A stretch of 64,000 nt of DNA from Shewanella psychrophila (GTDB taxonomy: Bacteria; Pseudomonadota; Gammaproteobacteria; Enterobacterales; Shewanellaceae): positions 1 to 64,000 of the forward strand of contig NZ_CP014782.1 of assembly GCF_002005305.1 (NCBI RefSeq). Reading direction: 5' to 3'. A program made the translations under genes and the position numbers. Below are positions 33,956-43,784 of this stretch, piece by piece. Below the pieces are notes generated by a model, which saw only the letters and a program-made list of their open reading frames with translations, was not told the origin of the DNA and did no database searches. The first letter of the stretch is position 1; the number at the start of each line of letters is the position of its first letter.

Positions 33956-35593
33956 TTATTTTAAGCCTTTCTTCGCCAGACCTGCGTAGATTATTTTCTG
34001 CTGCGTGATAGCAACTAAGTTACCTACTAACCAGTAAAGTACCAGACCGGCAGGGAACCACAGGAAGAACACAGTAAATACTACAGGCATCCACTGCATC
34101 ATCTTCTGTTGCATAGGATCCATAGTCGGTGCCATAGGCTGCATCTTCTGCATGACGAACATGGAGATACCCATCAGAATCGGCATCACGTAGTAAGGAT
34201 CTTGTACCGATAAATCGGTGATCCATAACATAAATGGTGCATGACGCAATTCAACACTTTCCAGTAGTACCCAGTAAAGTGCGATGAAAATTGGCATTTG
34301 TAGCAAGATAGGAAGACAGCCACCCATAGGGTTAACTTTCTCTTTCTTGTACAGTTCCATCATGGCTTGACCCATCTTCTGACGGTCATCGCCAAAGCGC
34401 TCTTTCATTTCAGCAAGTTTAGGCTGTAGATTACGCATCTTAGCCATAGACGTGTACTGAGCTTTAGTTAGCGGGAACAACATACCACGTACTGTAAGCG
34501 TGATAAGAATAATCGCTAGACCCCAGTTAGACACAATCGACTGGAAGAACATGAGTAGCTTGTAGATAGGAACAGCTATCCACCAAAGGAAACCATAATC
34601 TACTACTAGGTTAAGTGAGTCTGAGATTGCAGAAAGGGCTTCCTGATCTTTAGGACCTACATAGAACTCAGCATTGATAGTCTGAGTCGCACCCGGTGCA
34701 ACATCATAGATGGCGCCACGGAAACCGATATTTGCCTGACCGCCTGCACTGATGCTAGAGAAGATGGTGTTCTGGTCACTTTCTGGTGGTACCCAAGCAG
34801 AAACGAAGTAGTGTTGCAGCATCGCTGCCCAACCACCTAAGGTCTTCTTATCCAGATTCTTATCAGCCATATCATCGAAGCTGTACTTCTCGTAACGAAT
34901 GTCCGAAGTTGAGAAGGCGGCACCACGATAAGTCGGCATCATCATGCTGCTTTCGCTTTTCTTGATGCTGTGCTTAATCTGACCGTACATCTGAACTTGA
35001 AGCTGCTTATCTGTAGTGTTGTTGATGACATAATCGACATCAATCTTGAATTGACCACGGTGGAAGATAAACATCTTAGTGTACTTAGCACCGTCATCAG
35101 CAACATAGGTCAATGGTACTTCTAGAGTATCTTGACCCGAAGCCATGGTGAAGTCACGGGATGTACTGTCGAAGTGAGCACGGCCCTTAGAACTGCTGTC
35201 GATACCATTACGACCAATAAGACCACTTTGAGCTATGTAGTTAATATCTTTAGTCTGTTCAAGAAGAACGAATGGTTCGTCATTTTCCAGTTCTAGCTTA
35301 TGTTCAACTAGGGCCGAGTAGACGATATCACCACCAACAGGATTAATCTTGATAACGAGTTGGTCGGTATTAACAGTGATCAATTCTTTTGAAGCTACAA
35401 TTGCAGCTGGAAGCGCAGAATCAGCATCTGGAACATCTGAACTGTGCGCGTCTGTAGAATTTGATGCAGTCGTTACTGAAGTTGTTGTTTCAGTAGCTAC
35501 TGGTTGCGGAGCTTGATCCATCTGCCATTGTTGCCAAAGCAAAAAGCTGACAAAAAGCAGACCGATAAGCAATATATTGCGTTGAGATTCCAT
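33956..35593 (-). CDS. yidC: Membrane protein insertase YidC
   Basis: 545 residues. N-terminal membrane anchor (ILLIGLLFVSFLLWQQWQ), a large periplasmic beta-sandwich domain (about 70-330), then the conserved insertase core of five helices with LTVRGMLFPLTKAQYTSMAK (groove Arg), the cytoplasmic hairpin, NPMGGCLPILLQMPIFIALY and the final WFPAGLVLYWLVGNLV. It inserts inner-membrane proteins with or without SecYEG. A Thr/Ser-rich linker follows the anchor. Spacing to yidD is 3 bp, so the two are co-transcribed. Confidence 0.97.
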   Translation of the reverse strand: MESQRNILLIGLLFVSFLLWQQWQMDQAPQPVATETTTSVTTASNSTDAHSSDVPDADSALPAAIVASKELITVNTDQLVIKINPVGGDIVYSALVEHKLELENDEPFVLLEQTKDINYIAQSGLIGRNGIDSSSKGRAHFDSTSRDFTMASGQDTLEVPLTYVADDGAKYTKMFIFHRGQFKIDVDYVINNTTDKQLQVQMYGQIKHSIKKSESSMMMPTYRGAAFSTSDIRYEKYSFDDMADKNLDKKTLGGWAAMLQHYFVSAWVPPESDQNTIFSSISAGGQANIGFRGAIYDVAPGATQTINAEFYVGPKDQEALSAISDSLNLVVDYGFLWWIAVPIYKLLMFFQSIVSNWGLAIILITLTVRGMLFPLTKAQYTSMAKMRNLQPKLAEMKERFGDDRQKMGQAMMELYKKEKVNPMGGCLPILLQMPIFIALYWVLLESVELRHAPFMLWITDLSVQDPYYVMPILMGISMFVMQKMQPMAPTMDPMQQKMMQWMPVVFTVFFLWFPAGLVLYWLVGNLVAITQQKIIYAGLAKKGLK

Positions 35594-35596
35594 AGC

Positions 35597-35854
35597 CTAT
35601 TTATTACACCTGTGTTTTTTTGAGGGGACGGGATCAATACCGCCCGGATGCAAAGGGTGACATTTTAATACGCGTTTAGCTGTAAGCCAACTGCCTTTTA
35701 CAAATCCATGCAAACGAATGGCTTCGATAGCATAATGTGAGCATGTTGGATGAAAGCGGCACTTATTAGCCCCCAGCAGGGGACTGATAAAGATTTGGTA
35801 GCCACGAATAATCGTGGTAGCTAGCCATTGTAACGGCGACTGAGTTTTCGCCAT
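35597..35854 (-). CDS. yidD: Membrane protein insertion efficiency factor YidD
   Basis: 85 residues, typical for YidD. Motif RGYQIFISPLLGANKCRFHPTCS carries the first Cys pair; HGFVKGSWLTAKRVLKCHPLHPGGIDPVP follows. It is a small inner-membrane-associated protein thought to assist YidC-dependent insertion. Its start overlaps the end of rnpA by 34 bp, the usual arrangement. Confidence 0.95.
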   Translation of the reverse strand: MAKTQSPLQWLATTIIRGYQIFISPLLGANKCRFHPTCSHYAIEAIRLHGFVKGSWLTAKRVLKCHPLHPGGIDPVPSKKHRCNK

Positions 35855-36183
35855 AGCTTTTCTACCAATTTATGGAGCTCTGCATTATCCATCTCTACAA
35901 CGCCATTTCTGACCAAAACAACAATATCGACCGGAGGTATTTCGTGTTGATGCAAACGAAAGTTATCTCGGATGATACGTTTAATTCTGTTTCGCTGGTG
36001 AGCTTTCTTAACAAAACGCTTAGCAACAGTTAATCCAATACGTGGATGCTGCTCAGAATTCGGTATAGCAAGTAAGGTTATTTCAGCGGATGAAGCTTTG
36101 ATAGGTTTTGCAAATACAGATTTGAATTGCGCGGGAGTTAACAAACGTAACTCCCGCGTAAAGGTATAGCTAGTCACTTGCAT
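35821..36183 (-). CDS. rnpA: RNase P protein component
   Basis: 120 residues. The N-terminal RELRLLTPAQFKSVF, the basic signature RIGLTVAKRFVKKAHQRNRIKRIIRD with the RNR motif, and the C-terminal helix are all typical. It binds the M1 RNA and leader of precursor tRNA. It starts 9 bp after the rpmH stop. No rnpB gene is in this window. Confidence 0.97.
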   Translation of the reverse strand: MQVTSYTFTRELRLLTPAQFKSVFAKPIKASSAEITLLAIPNSEQHPRIGLTVAKRFVKKAHQRNRIKRIIRDNFRLHQHEIPPVDIVVLVRNGVVEMDNAELHKLVEKLWRKLSRRYNG

Positions 36184-36191
36184 TTCTACTA

Positions 36192-36329
36192 TTAAGCAGA
36201 AAGACGAGCGCGACCTTTAGCACGACGACGAGCTAGGACCTTGCGGCCTCCAACTGTAGCCATACGAGCGCGGAATCCGTGAGAACGCTTGCGCTTGAGG
36301 TTGCTTGGTTGAAAAGTACGTTTACTCAT
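36192..36329 (-). CDS. rpmH: 50S ribosomal protein L34
   Basis: 45 residues, read directly from the minus strand: [45 protein letters not shown]. Exact L34 length and pattern. It heads the rpmH-rnpA-yidD-yidC unit, divergent from dnaA. Confidence 0.98.
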
Positions 36330-36475
36330 TGTGGCAATCCGTCTTTATGTTAGTTGAACAAAACCCAAATTCTCAAAATTGAGCAATAGGGGCAAAAAAG
36401 AGGCCGAATTGTAATCACTTTAACTTTGCTCGTCAACAAGCAAACGCATCAAGTGGCAAAATTCTAGCCATTTAT

Positions 36476-36776
36476 TTTCTAGCCGACTTCGCCAAAGCCA
36501 CCAGAATTTGTGGATAACTCTGTGTATGACCACTACATGTTGTGGATCTAGTGATCATTTAGTCGATCTAGGCGCGGTAATTATAGATCGATTCGGATCG
36601 CTTTATAAAGCTGGATTTGACGCTTTTTACAAATAATAGGATCGCCGTAGATCCTTTTGGATCGGTATCTTCTGCCAAAGGTGATCTATCTGGGGATAAT
36701 TATATTATAAGGATAGCGATCCTAGTGATCTCAATATAGAATACACCTCTTTGTATGATCTTTTGGGGATAAGTAC
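36476..36776 (+). promoter_or_regulatory. dnaA promoter region with DnaA boxes and GATC cluster
   Basis: About 12 GATC sites occur between 36541 and 36776. A perfect reverse DnaA box TGTGGATAA lies at 36509-36517 and two near matches TGGGGATAA at 36691-36699 and 36764-36772, the last ending 4 bp before the start codon. This fits DnaA autorepression and Dam/SeqA sequestration of the dnaA promoter, as known in E. coli. Confidence 0.82.
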
Positions 36777-38165
36777 GTGGCGGTTTCACTTTGGCAGCAA
36801 TGTCTCGGGCGACTACAAGATGAGCTCTCGTCTCAACAATTTAGTATGTGGATCAGACCGTTGCAAGCAGAAATGGATGGGAACACACTGGTTCTCTACG
36901 CGCCAAATCGCTTCGTACTCGACTGGGTCAGAGACAAGTATATTAACATCATCAATCAGTTTTTTACTGAACAGCTGGGTAGTGATGCACCTAAGTTACG
37001 CTTCGATATAGGCAGTAAACCTGCGGCTCCACGTCCGGTTCAGGCCACTCCTGCCATGGCTCCCCCGAGAGTAGAGATGAATTCCAGGCCGGCTAGGACT
37101 TCATTTAATGTGAATACTCCCGAACCTGCGATTATGGCAAATCACAGAAGCAATATTAATCCTGCTTATCAGTTTGAAAACTTTGTCGAGGGTAAGTCTA
37201 ACCAATTGGGTAAGGCTGCGGCACTTCAGGTTGCTGAAAATCCTGGTGGCGCTTACAACCCGTTATTTCTCTATGGCGGTACCGGTTTAGGTAAGACTCA
37301 CTTGTTGCATGCTGTGGGTAACAGCATCATTAAGAATAATCCCAATGCCAAAGTGGTTTACATGCATTCTGAGCGTTTCGTTCAGGATATGGTGAAAGCC
37401 CTGCAGAATAATGCCATCGAAGAGTTCAAACGTTATTACCGTAGCGTCGATGCTCTTTTTATCGATGATATTCAATTTTTTGCTAATAAAGATAGATCCC
37501 AGGAAGAGTTTTTCCATACCTTCAATGCGTTACTGGAAGGTAATCATCAGGTGATCCTGACCTCAGATAAATACCCGAAAGAGATCGATGGCGTAGAAGA
37601 TCGTCTCAAGTCTCGTTTCGGTTGGGGTTTAACTGTAGCGATCGAGCCTCCTGAGTTAGAGACTCGTGTTGCCATCCTGATGCGTAAGGCGCAGGAGAGT
37701 GGTATCAATCTACCCGATGAAGTCGCTTTCTTCATCGCTAAGCGATTACGTTCTAATGTTCGTGAGCTCGAGGGTGCATTGAATCGAGTTATAGCTAATG
37801 CTAATTTTACCGGTCGCCCAATTACTATTGATTTCGTCCGCGAAGCTTTGCGAGATCTACTGGCGCTGCAGGAAAAGTTAGTCACCATAGATAATATTCA
37901 GAAGACTGTTGCCGAATATTACAAGATTAAGATGGCGGATATGCTGTCTAAGCGTCGCTCTCGCAGTGTCGCCAGACCTCGTCAGGTGGCTATGGCGCTA
38001 TCGAAAGAATTAACAAACCAGAGCTTACCTGAGATAGGTGATGCCTTTGGTGGTCGTGATCATACAACTGTGTTGCACGCATGTCGTAAAATTGCACAGT
38101 TGCGCGAAGAAAGTCATGACATTAAAGAAGATTATGCTAACTTGATCCGTACGTTATCTTCATAA
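36777..38165 (+). CDS. dnaA: Replication initiator DnaA
   Basis: 462 residues with a GTG start, as in E. coli. Domain I (SLWQQCLGRLQDELSSQQFS, 4-23), a variable Pro-rich domain II (about 85-130), domain III AAA+ with YNPLFLYGGTGLGKTHLLHA (Walker A), LFIDDIQFF (Walker B) and the arginine finger region, and domain IV with the DnaA signature GGRDHTTVLHACRKI. It opens oriC and loads the helicase. It is 36.8 kb from the oriC at the left end. Confidence 0.98.
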   Translation: MAVSLWQQCLGRLQDELSSQQFSMWIRPLQAEMDGNTLVLYAPNRFVLDWVRDKYINIINQFFTEQLGSDAPKLRFDIGSKPAAPRPVQATPAMAPPRVEMNSRPARTSFNVNTPEPAIMANHRSNINPAYQFENFVEGKSNQLGKAAALQVAENPGGAYNPLFLYGGTGLGKTHLLHAVGNSIIKNNPNAKVVYMHSERFVQDMVKALQNNAIEEFKRYYRSVDALFIDDIQFFANKDRSQEEFFHTFNALLEGNHQVILTSDKYPKEIDGVEDRLKSRFGWGLTVAIEPPELETRVAILMRKAQESGINLPDEVAFFIAKRLRSNVRELEGALNRVIANANFTGRPITIDFVREALRDLLALQEKLVTIDNIQKTVAEYYKIKMADMLSKRRSRSVARPRQVAMALSKELTNQSLPEIGDAFGGRDHTTVLHACRKIAQLREESHDIKEDYANLIRTLSS

Positions 38166-38184
38166 ATCTGGGAAATTGAAACTG

Positions 38185-39285
38185 ATGAAATTTTCAATTG
38201 ATAGGGATGCCCTATTAAAGCCGCTGCAATTAGTTAATGGAGCGGTGGAGAGACGACATAACTTGCCTATTCTGGCAAACCTTTTAGTTGAAGTAAGTGG
38301 TCACTCACTTAAGATGACTGGTACCGACCTTGAAGTCGAATTAGTCGGTCAAGTCCAGTTAGAAGGTGATGTTCAAGAGGGGCGAATAACCGTTCCGGCG
38401 AAAAAATTCCTCGATATTGTTAAATCACTTCCCGATCAGGTCGAGTTAAAGATTGAGCAACAGGAAAATCGCCTGTTACTTAGATCTGGCCGTAGTCGCT
38501 TTACTTTAGCGACACTTCCGGCAGAAGAGTATCCCAATGTCGAAGCCTTCGAATCTGACATCGAATTTACCATTAAGCAAGGCACACTGAAGTCGATTAT
38601 TGATGCGACTCAGTTTTCCATGGCTAACCAAGATGTGCGTTATTACCTTAACGGTCTGCTACTGGAAACCGACGGTAATGTGCTGCGTGCCATAGCAACC
38701 GACGGTCATCGCTTAGCCTTGAGTCATCGTCAAATAGAGGCGACTCTGCCTGAGAAGCAAGTTATCGTACCCCGTAAAGGTGTCGTAGAGTTGCAACGTC
38801 TATTCGAAGGTGAAGACTTAGATGTGACTATTGCCATAGGTGATAATGCCATACGTGCGACGACATCCAGTGCAGTATTAACCAGTAAGTTAGTTGACGG
38901 CCGTTTCCCAGATTATCGCCGAGTCTTGCCTAAGGGCGGCGATAAGGTTGTTATCGCCAGTCGTAATCATCTTAAACAAGCGCTATTACGTGCCTCGATT
39001 CTTTCCAATGAGAAGTTTCGTGGCGTGCGTGTTCAGCTTGAAAACAATCTGATTAAGATCACCGCCAACAATCCTGAGCAGGAAGAAGCGGAGGAGATCT
39101 TAGATGTGGAATATGACAACACGCCACTGGAGATAGGTTTCAACGTTAGTTACCTGTTGGATGTGCTCAATAACCTACCCTCAGACGATGTACGCATCAC
39201 GCTTATCGATGGCAACTCTAGTGCATTGATCGAGAATCATATCGAAGAAGATTCTATGTATGTGGTTATGCCCATGAGGCTCTAG
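38185..39285 (+). CDS. dnaN: DNA polymerase III sliding clamp (beta subunit)
   Basis: 366 residues from ATG 38185, the exact E. coli length; a TTG at 38176 would add three residues. Starts MKFSIDRDALLKPLQLV and ends MYVVMPMRL, the conserved C-terminus by which clamp partners bind nearby. It follows dnaA by 19 bp and is co-transcribed with it. Confidence 0.98.
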   Translation: MKFSIDRDALLKPLQLVNGAVERRHNLPILANLLVEVSGHSLKMTGTDLEVELVGQVQLEGDVQEGRITVPAKKFLDIVKSLPDQVELKIEQQENRLLLRSGRSRFTLATLPAEEYPNVEAFESDIEFTIKQGTLKSIIDATQFSMANQDVRYYLNGLLLETDGNVLRAIATDGHRLALSHRQIEATLPEKQVIVPRKGVVELQRLFEGEDLDVTIAIGDNAIRATTSSAVLTSKLVDGRFPDYRRVLPKGGDKVVIASRNHLKQALLRASILSNEKFRGVRVQLENNLIKITANNPEQEEAEEILDVEYDNTPLEIGFNVSYLLDVLNNLPSDDVRITLIDGNSSALIENHIEEDSMYVVMPMRL

Positions 39286-39324
39286 TCTTCATTCGACTAG
39301 ATAAACATAAATTAATATTGAAGA

Positions 39325-39348
39325 GGCTGCTAACGCAGCCTTTTTTTT
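39325..39348 (+). terminator. Rho-independent terminator between dnaN and recF
   Basis: GGCTGC-TAAC-GCAGCC (39325-39340) followed by eight T. It separates dnaA-dnaN from recF-gyrB. Confidence 0.92.
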
Positions 39349-39496
39349 GGATGAAATCCGAGCTTTGATGTGGTCTGTGGATATGCTAATCTTCTTGGCT
39401 ATTTGAATTTTTCCACCCGATTATTTGCGGCTTTTTTATCCGTTAAATTAAGTGCATTTTGTTAGCTTGCCTGAATAAGTGATTAATGAGCCATAA

Positions 39497-40594
39497 ATGA
39501 GTTTGACGCGTCTTCATATTGAAACCTTTCGGAATATCGCTTCTGCTCAACTGCTTCCGGCCGAAGGGATTAATCTCATTTATGGTCAAAATGGCAGTGG
39601 AAAAACCAGTATTTTAGAAGCTATCTATTTTCTTGGTATGGGCCGCTCCTTTCGTAGCCACCTTTCCCAGCGTGTGATTCAACACTCGGATGATAAGTTA
39701 ACCTTATTCGCTAACTTAAATGTGCAGGATAAAGAGAGCAAGATAGGTCTCAGACGATTTCGCAGCGGCGAGACCGAGGTCAAGATTGACGGCGATAAAG
39801 TTAAACGTTTATCGACCTTGGCCGAATCTTTGCCGATACAAGTGATCACTCCAGAGAGTTTTGCCTTGCTGTTTGAAGGGCCAAAATCGAGACGTCAGTT
39901 TATCGATTGGGGGGCGTTTCATTGTGATAAAAGTTTTCATTCGGCATGGGTTAATGTAAAGCGAATTTTAAAGCAACGAAATCAGTTACTTAAAAATGAG
40001 GCGAGCTACGCTCAGATTCAATATTGGGATAGAGAGTTAGTTCGTTATTCTGAAGTCGTGACAGATATAAGAACTGAATATGTAAACTCGTTAAATGAGC
40101 AACTTAAGGGTATAATCGGAGAGTTTTTACCTCTGGTCGATGTGAAGATTTCTTTCACCCGAGGTTGGGATAGTAAAACAGATTATGCGCAGCTCTTAGA
40201 GACGCAATATTCCAGAGATGTATCCAGCGGCAATACCGCTAGTGGTCCCCATAAAGCCGATTTGAGATTACGTGTCGGCACCTTGCCAGTTCAGGATGCT
40301 TTATCCCGAGGACAGTTGAAATTGTTAGTCTGTGCACTGCGTATTGCACAGGGAAAGTTACTTAAGCAGCAAATAGATAAGAATAGTATTTATCTGGTGG
40401 ATGATCTTCCATCGGAATTGGATGCAAAGCACAGGCAATTGTTGCTGCAGCAGTTAACCGATACCGGCGCACAAGTTTTTGTCACCGCCATCGAGCCTGC
40501 AGCGATACTAGATTCGTTAAACACGCCACCGAGTAAGGTGTTCCATGTGGAACAGGGGCGTGTAACGGTAATTGAACAACCGACGAGAGAATAA
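39497..40594 (+). CDS. recF: Recombination/gap-repair ATPase RecF
   Basis: 365 residues. Walker A IYGQNGSGKTSILEAIY (about 29-45), the ABC-type signature LSRGQLKLLVCALRIAQG and Walker B IYLVDDLPSELD are present. With RecO and RecR it loads RecA at single-strand gaps. Its stop is one base before the gyrB start. Near its 3' end is a parS-like sequence with one mismatch. Confidence 0.97.
   Translation: MSLTRLHIETFRNIASAQLLPAEGINLIYGQNGSGKTSILEAIYFLGMGRSFRSHLSQRVIQHSDDKLTLFANLNVQDKESKIGLRRFRSGETEVKIDGDKVKRLSTLAESLPIQVITPESFALLFEGPKSRRQFIDWGAFHCDKSFHSAWVNVKRILKQRNQLLKNEASYAQIQYWDRELVRYSEVVTDIRTEYVNSLNEQLKGIIGEFLPLVDVKISFTRGWDSKTDYAQLLETQYSRDVSSGNTASGPHKADLRLRVGTLPVQDALSRGQLKLLVCALRIAQGKLLKQQIDKNSIYLVDDLPSELDAKHRQLLLQQLTDTGAQVFVTAIEPAAILDSLNTPPSKVFHVEQGRVTVIEQPTRE
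40539..40554. promoter_or_regulatory. parS: parS-like site with one mismatch (inside recF)
   Basis: TGTTCCATGTGGAACA; differs from TGTTCCACGTGGAACA only at the eighth base. Confidence 0.5.
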
Positions 40595-40595
40595 T

Positions 40596-43013
40596 ATGTC
40601 AGAGAATAGTTACGATTCTTCGAGTATTAAGGTACTAAAAGGCCTTGATGCAGTACGGAAGAGACCAGGGATGTATATCGGTGATACCGACGACGGTTCA
40701 GGTCTACATCACATGGTATTCGAAGTGGTCGATAACTCTATCGATGAAGCTTTAGCGGGTCATTGTAATGAGGTTGTCATCACAATCCATGCCGATGGTT
40801 CGGTATCGGTGAAAGATGATGGTCGTGGTATTCCTGTGGAAATTCACCCAGAAGAGGGTATTTCGGCCGCAGAAGTGATCATGACCGTACTCCATGCGGG
40901 CGGTAAGTTCGATGATAACTCATACAAAGTCTCCGGTGGTCTTCATGGCGTGGGGGTTTCGGTTGTAAACGCTCTGTCTGAGAAGCTACAGCTTACTATT
41001 CGTCGTAACGGTAAGCTCTATGAGCAGTTCTACAGCATGGGTGAGCCCGATGCACCGATCAAAGAGATTGGCGATTCGACTAGTACGGGTACCGAGCTAA
41101 GATTCTGGCCAAGCCATGAGACCTTTTCCGATACTCTGTTCCATTTCGATATTCTGGTTAAACGGGTACGTGAGCTGTCATTCCTAAACTCAGGTGTAGG
41201 CATTCGCTTGGTTGATGAGCGTGATAACCGTGATGAGTTTTTCCAGTACCAAGGTGGCATAAGCGCCTTCGTCGATTACCTGAACGTGAATAAGACACCT
41301 GTGAATAAAGACGTGTTTCACTTTATTCAAGAGCGTGAAGACGGCATCACAGTCGAAGTGGCTATGCAGTGGAACGATGGTTTCCAGGAGAATATCTTCT
41401 GTTTCACCAATAACATTCCTCAGCGTGATGGTGGTACTCACCTTGCTGGCTTCCGTGGTGCCTTGACCCGTAACCTTAATGCCTACATGGAGCGTGAAGG
41501 TTATAACAAGAAGGGCAAGACTAGTGCTACTGGTGATGATGCCCGTGAAGGCCTGACTGCGGTTGTTTCGGTTAAGGTTCCGGATCCTAAGTTCAGCTCT
41601 CAGACTAAAGACAAGTTAGTTTCAAGTGAAGTTAAGTCGGCGGTTGAGCAGACCATGGGTGAGCAGTTGGGTGATTACCTGATGGAGCATCCAAACGAAG
41701 CCAAGTTGATAGTAGGTAAGATTATCGATGCGGCTCGTGCTCGTGAAGCGGCACGTAAAGCCCGTGAGATGACGCGTCGTAAAGGCGCATTAGATTTAGG
41801 TGGTCTGCCGGGTAAACTAGCTGATTGCCAAGAGAAAGACCCCGCGCTTTCTGAAATATACATAGTGGAAGGAGACTCTGCTGGCGGTAGCGCCAAGCAG
41901 GGACGTAACCGAAAGAATCAAGCTATTCTGCCATTGAAAGGTAAGATCTTAAACGTTGAGAAGGCTCGCTTCGATAAGATGCTTTCTTCTCAGGAAGTTG
42001 CGACTCTGATCACCGCACTAGGTTGTGGTATTGGTCGTGATGAATACGATCCCGATAAGACGCGTTACCACAACATCGTCATCATGACCGATGCCGACGT
42101 CGATGGGTCTCACATTCGAACTCTGCTGCTGACCTTCTTCTTCCGTCAGATGCCTGAGCTTATCGAACGTGGCTATATTTATATCGCCCAACCACCTCTC
42201 TATAAGGTGAAGAAAGGCAGACAGGAACAGTACCTGAAAGATGAACTTGCCTTGACTGAGTTTCTGACTAACTTGGCCTTAGACGGTGGTGAACTCCACG
42301 CCTCTGCTGATGCGCCGGCTATGTCGGGTGCACCGTTAGAGAAATTGGTTTATCAGTATCGTGAAGTTGAAACCATCTTTGAACGTTTAGAGCAGCGTTA
42401 TCCGACTCTACTGACCGAGCGTATGCTCTATCATCCGGCACTGAGTACAGATGTGTTAGCCGACGAGGGTAAAGTTCAGAAATGGTGTGACGAGTTTGTC
42501 GCAGATCTAACAGAGAAAGAGTCTGGCGGTGTTATCTATAGCGCTGAGCCGATTTTGGATCCTGAGCGTAAAGTGTATCTGCCAAATGTGCACATACGTA
42601 AGCATGGTATCGATACCAGCTATCTGTTTACTTACGACTTCTTGACCTCAAGTGACTATGAGCGCATGGCTAAGCTTGCTGCGGCGCTTGAAGGACTTAT
42701 CGTTGATGGCGGTTATGTTAAGCGTGGTGAGCGCGTCAAGGAGGTTTCTACCTTCGTCGAGGCACTTAACTGGCTGATGAATGATTCTAGACGTGGTCTC
42801 TATATCCAACGTTATAAGGGATTGGGCGAGATGAACCCTGAGCAACTTTGGGAAACCACTATGGATCCTGAGTCGCGCCGTATGCTGGTAGTGACTATTG
42901 AAGATGCCATCGGTGCCGATCAGTTGTTTACCTGTTTGATGGGTGATCAAGTTGAACCGCGTCGTAACTTCATCGAAGAGAATGCGTTGAACGTAGCGAA
43001 CTTGGATGTCTAA
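40596..43013 (+). CDS. gyrB: DNA gyrase subunit B
   Basis: 805 residues from ATG 40596; the longer frame from 40572 would overlap recF. GHKL ATPase motifs (EVVDNSIDEA, DDGRGIPV, GGLHGVGVSVVNALS), transducer with QTKDKLVSSEV, and TOPRIM EGDSAGGSAKQGRNR with IMTDADVDGSHIRTLLLTFFFRQ. The long form, with the insert typical of gram-negative GyrB (about 560-730). Supplies ATP hydrolysis for supercoiling with GyrA, which is not in this window. Confidence 0.98.
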   Translation: MSENSYDSSSIKVLKGLDAVRKRPGMYIGDTDDGSGLHHMVFEVVDNSIDEALAGHCNEVVITIHADGSVSVKDDGRGIPVEIHPEEGISAAEVIMTVLHAGGKFDDNSYKVSGGLHGVGVSVVNALSEKLQLTIRRNGKLYEQFYSMGEPDAPIKEIGDSTSTGTELRFWPSHETFSDTLFHFDILVKRVRELSFLNSGVGIRLVDERDNRDEFFQYQGGISAFVDYLNVNKTPVNKDVFHFIQEREDGITVEVAMQWNDGFQENIFCFTNNIPQRDGGTHLAGFRGALTRNLNAYMEREGYNKKGKTSATGDDAREGLTAVVSVKVPDPKFSSQTKDKLVSSEVKSAVEQTMGEQLGDYLMEHPNEAKLIVGKIIDAARAREAARKAREMTRRKGALDLGGLPGKLADCQEKDPALSEIYIVEGDSAGGSAKQGRNRKNQAILPLKGKILNVEKARFDKMLSSQEVATLITALGCGIGRDEYDPDKTRYHNIVIMTDADVDGSHIRTLLLTFFFRQMPELIERGYIYIAQPPLYKVKKGRQEQYLKDELALTEFLTNLALDGGELHASADAPAMSGAPLEKLVYQYREVETIFERLEQRYPTLLTERMLYHPALSTDVLADEGKVQKWCDEFVADLTEKESGGVIYSAEPILDPERKVYLPNVHIRKHGIDTSYLFTYDFLTSSDYERMAKLAAALEGLIVDGGYVKRGERVKEVSTFVEALNWLMNDSRRGLYIQRYKGLGEMNPEQLWETTMDPESRRMLVVTIEDAIGADQLFTCLMGDQVEPRRNFIEENALNVANLDV

Positions 43014-43083
43014 ATAGATCTGCTGCGCATCTCTATTGATGCCACTACGTGGCGTTAAGAGCTAAGCGTTAACAGTGAAAGAT

Positions 43084-43112
43084 AAAGCCTCAGAGAAATC
43101 CGGGGCTTTTTT
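43084..43112 (+). terminator. Terminator after gyrB
   Basis: AAAGCCTC / CGGGGCTTT imperfect stem around AGAGAAAT followed by a T run, 70 bp after the gyrB stop. Confidence 0.75.
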
Positions 43113-43446
43113 GTACATGGACCTTTTTTATAGAGTGCTTATCCCCGGAGTACAGGAGGTACTAGGAGGGGGGTTATATCTGGCCATTAATGTTCCCTTG
43201 TTGTAATCAAAGAGTATTGGCGTCTCCTTCTTAATCCCTTCTCACTCACCTTCTTTATTCCCTCTTTTCCAGCCCTGATTAACTTTTCTCAACGCTTTAA
43301 ATCAAGAAGTTTGAATATTCTTAACCGTCTTGTTAAGGCTAAATTAGCGACACGTTAAGTGAGCCTTCAGCTAATGCTATAGGGTTCACTGCAAATGATA
43401 CCAATGGGTATGAGTCGTTAATTTATTGAGCACTATGGAGGCTGTA
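43113..43446. other. Intergenic region upstream of the sulfite-oxidation cluster
   Basis: About 330 bp. GGAGG at about 43436-43440 is the ribosome site for the cytochrome gene. No clear promoter, RNA or repeat was recognised; TACCAATGGGTA (about 43399) is a small palindrome. Confidence 0.5.
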
Positions 43447-43782
43447 ATGCCCATGTTTAATCTCAGAAGTGCCGAGCATAGATTGAGTTTGATTCTATCA
43501 AGCTTAGTCATGCTTACTGTTTTGGCGCCTTCGGCTGCGCAGGCCGGAGAGTCACCTCAGTTGCTCAATATGTGTATTGCTTGCCATGGCGCTGTAGGCA
43601 CTAATGACTTTCCCAATATTGCAGACTTACGATGGCAGAATCAGGAATATCTGGTTAAACAACTTCAGGCATTTAAATCCGGTGAGCGCAGTGACAAGAC
43701 CATGTCTAAGGTGGCGCAGTTATTAACCGATGAAGATATGCAGAGCCTGGCGCAATATTTTTACACTGGAGAGAATAAATAA
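43447..43782 (+). CDS. Periplasmic monoheme cytochrome c (c4/c553 type)
   Basis: 111 residues from ATG 43447, set by the GGAGG upstream; the in-frame ATG at 43426 is less likely. Signal peptide to about AAQA-G, then the heme site CIACH and a distal Met (KTMSKVAQLL). The pattern WQNQEYLVKQLQAFKSGERSD is that of class I cytochromes of the c4 group. It is two bases before the molybdoenzyme gene and probably accepts its electrons. Confidence 0.88.
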   Translation: MPMFNLRSAEHRLSLILSSLVMLTVLAPSAAQAGESPQLLNMCIACHGAVGTNDFPNIADLRWQNQEYLVKQLQAFKSGERSDKTMSKVAQLLTDEDMQSLAQYFYTGENK

Positions 43783-43784
43783 TT

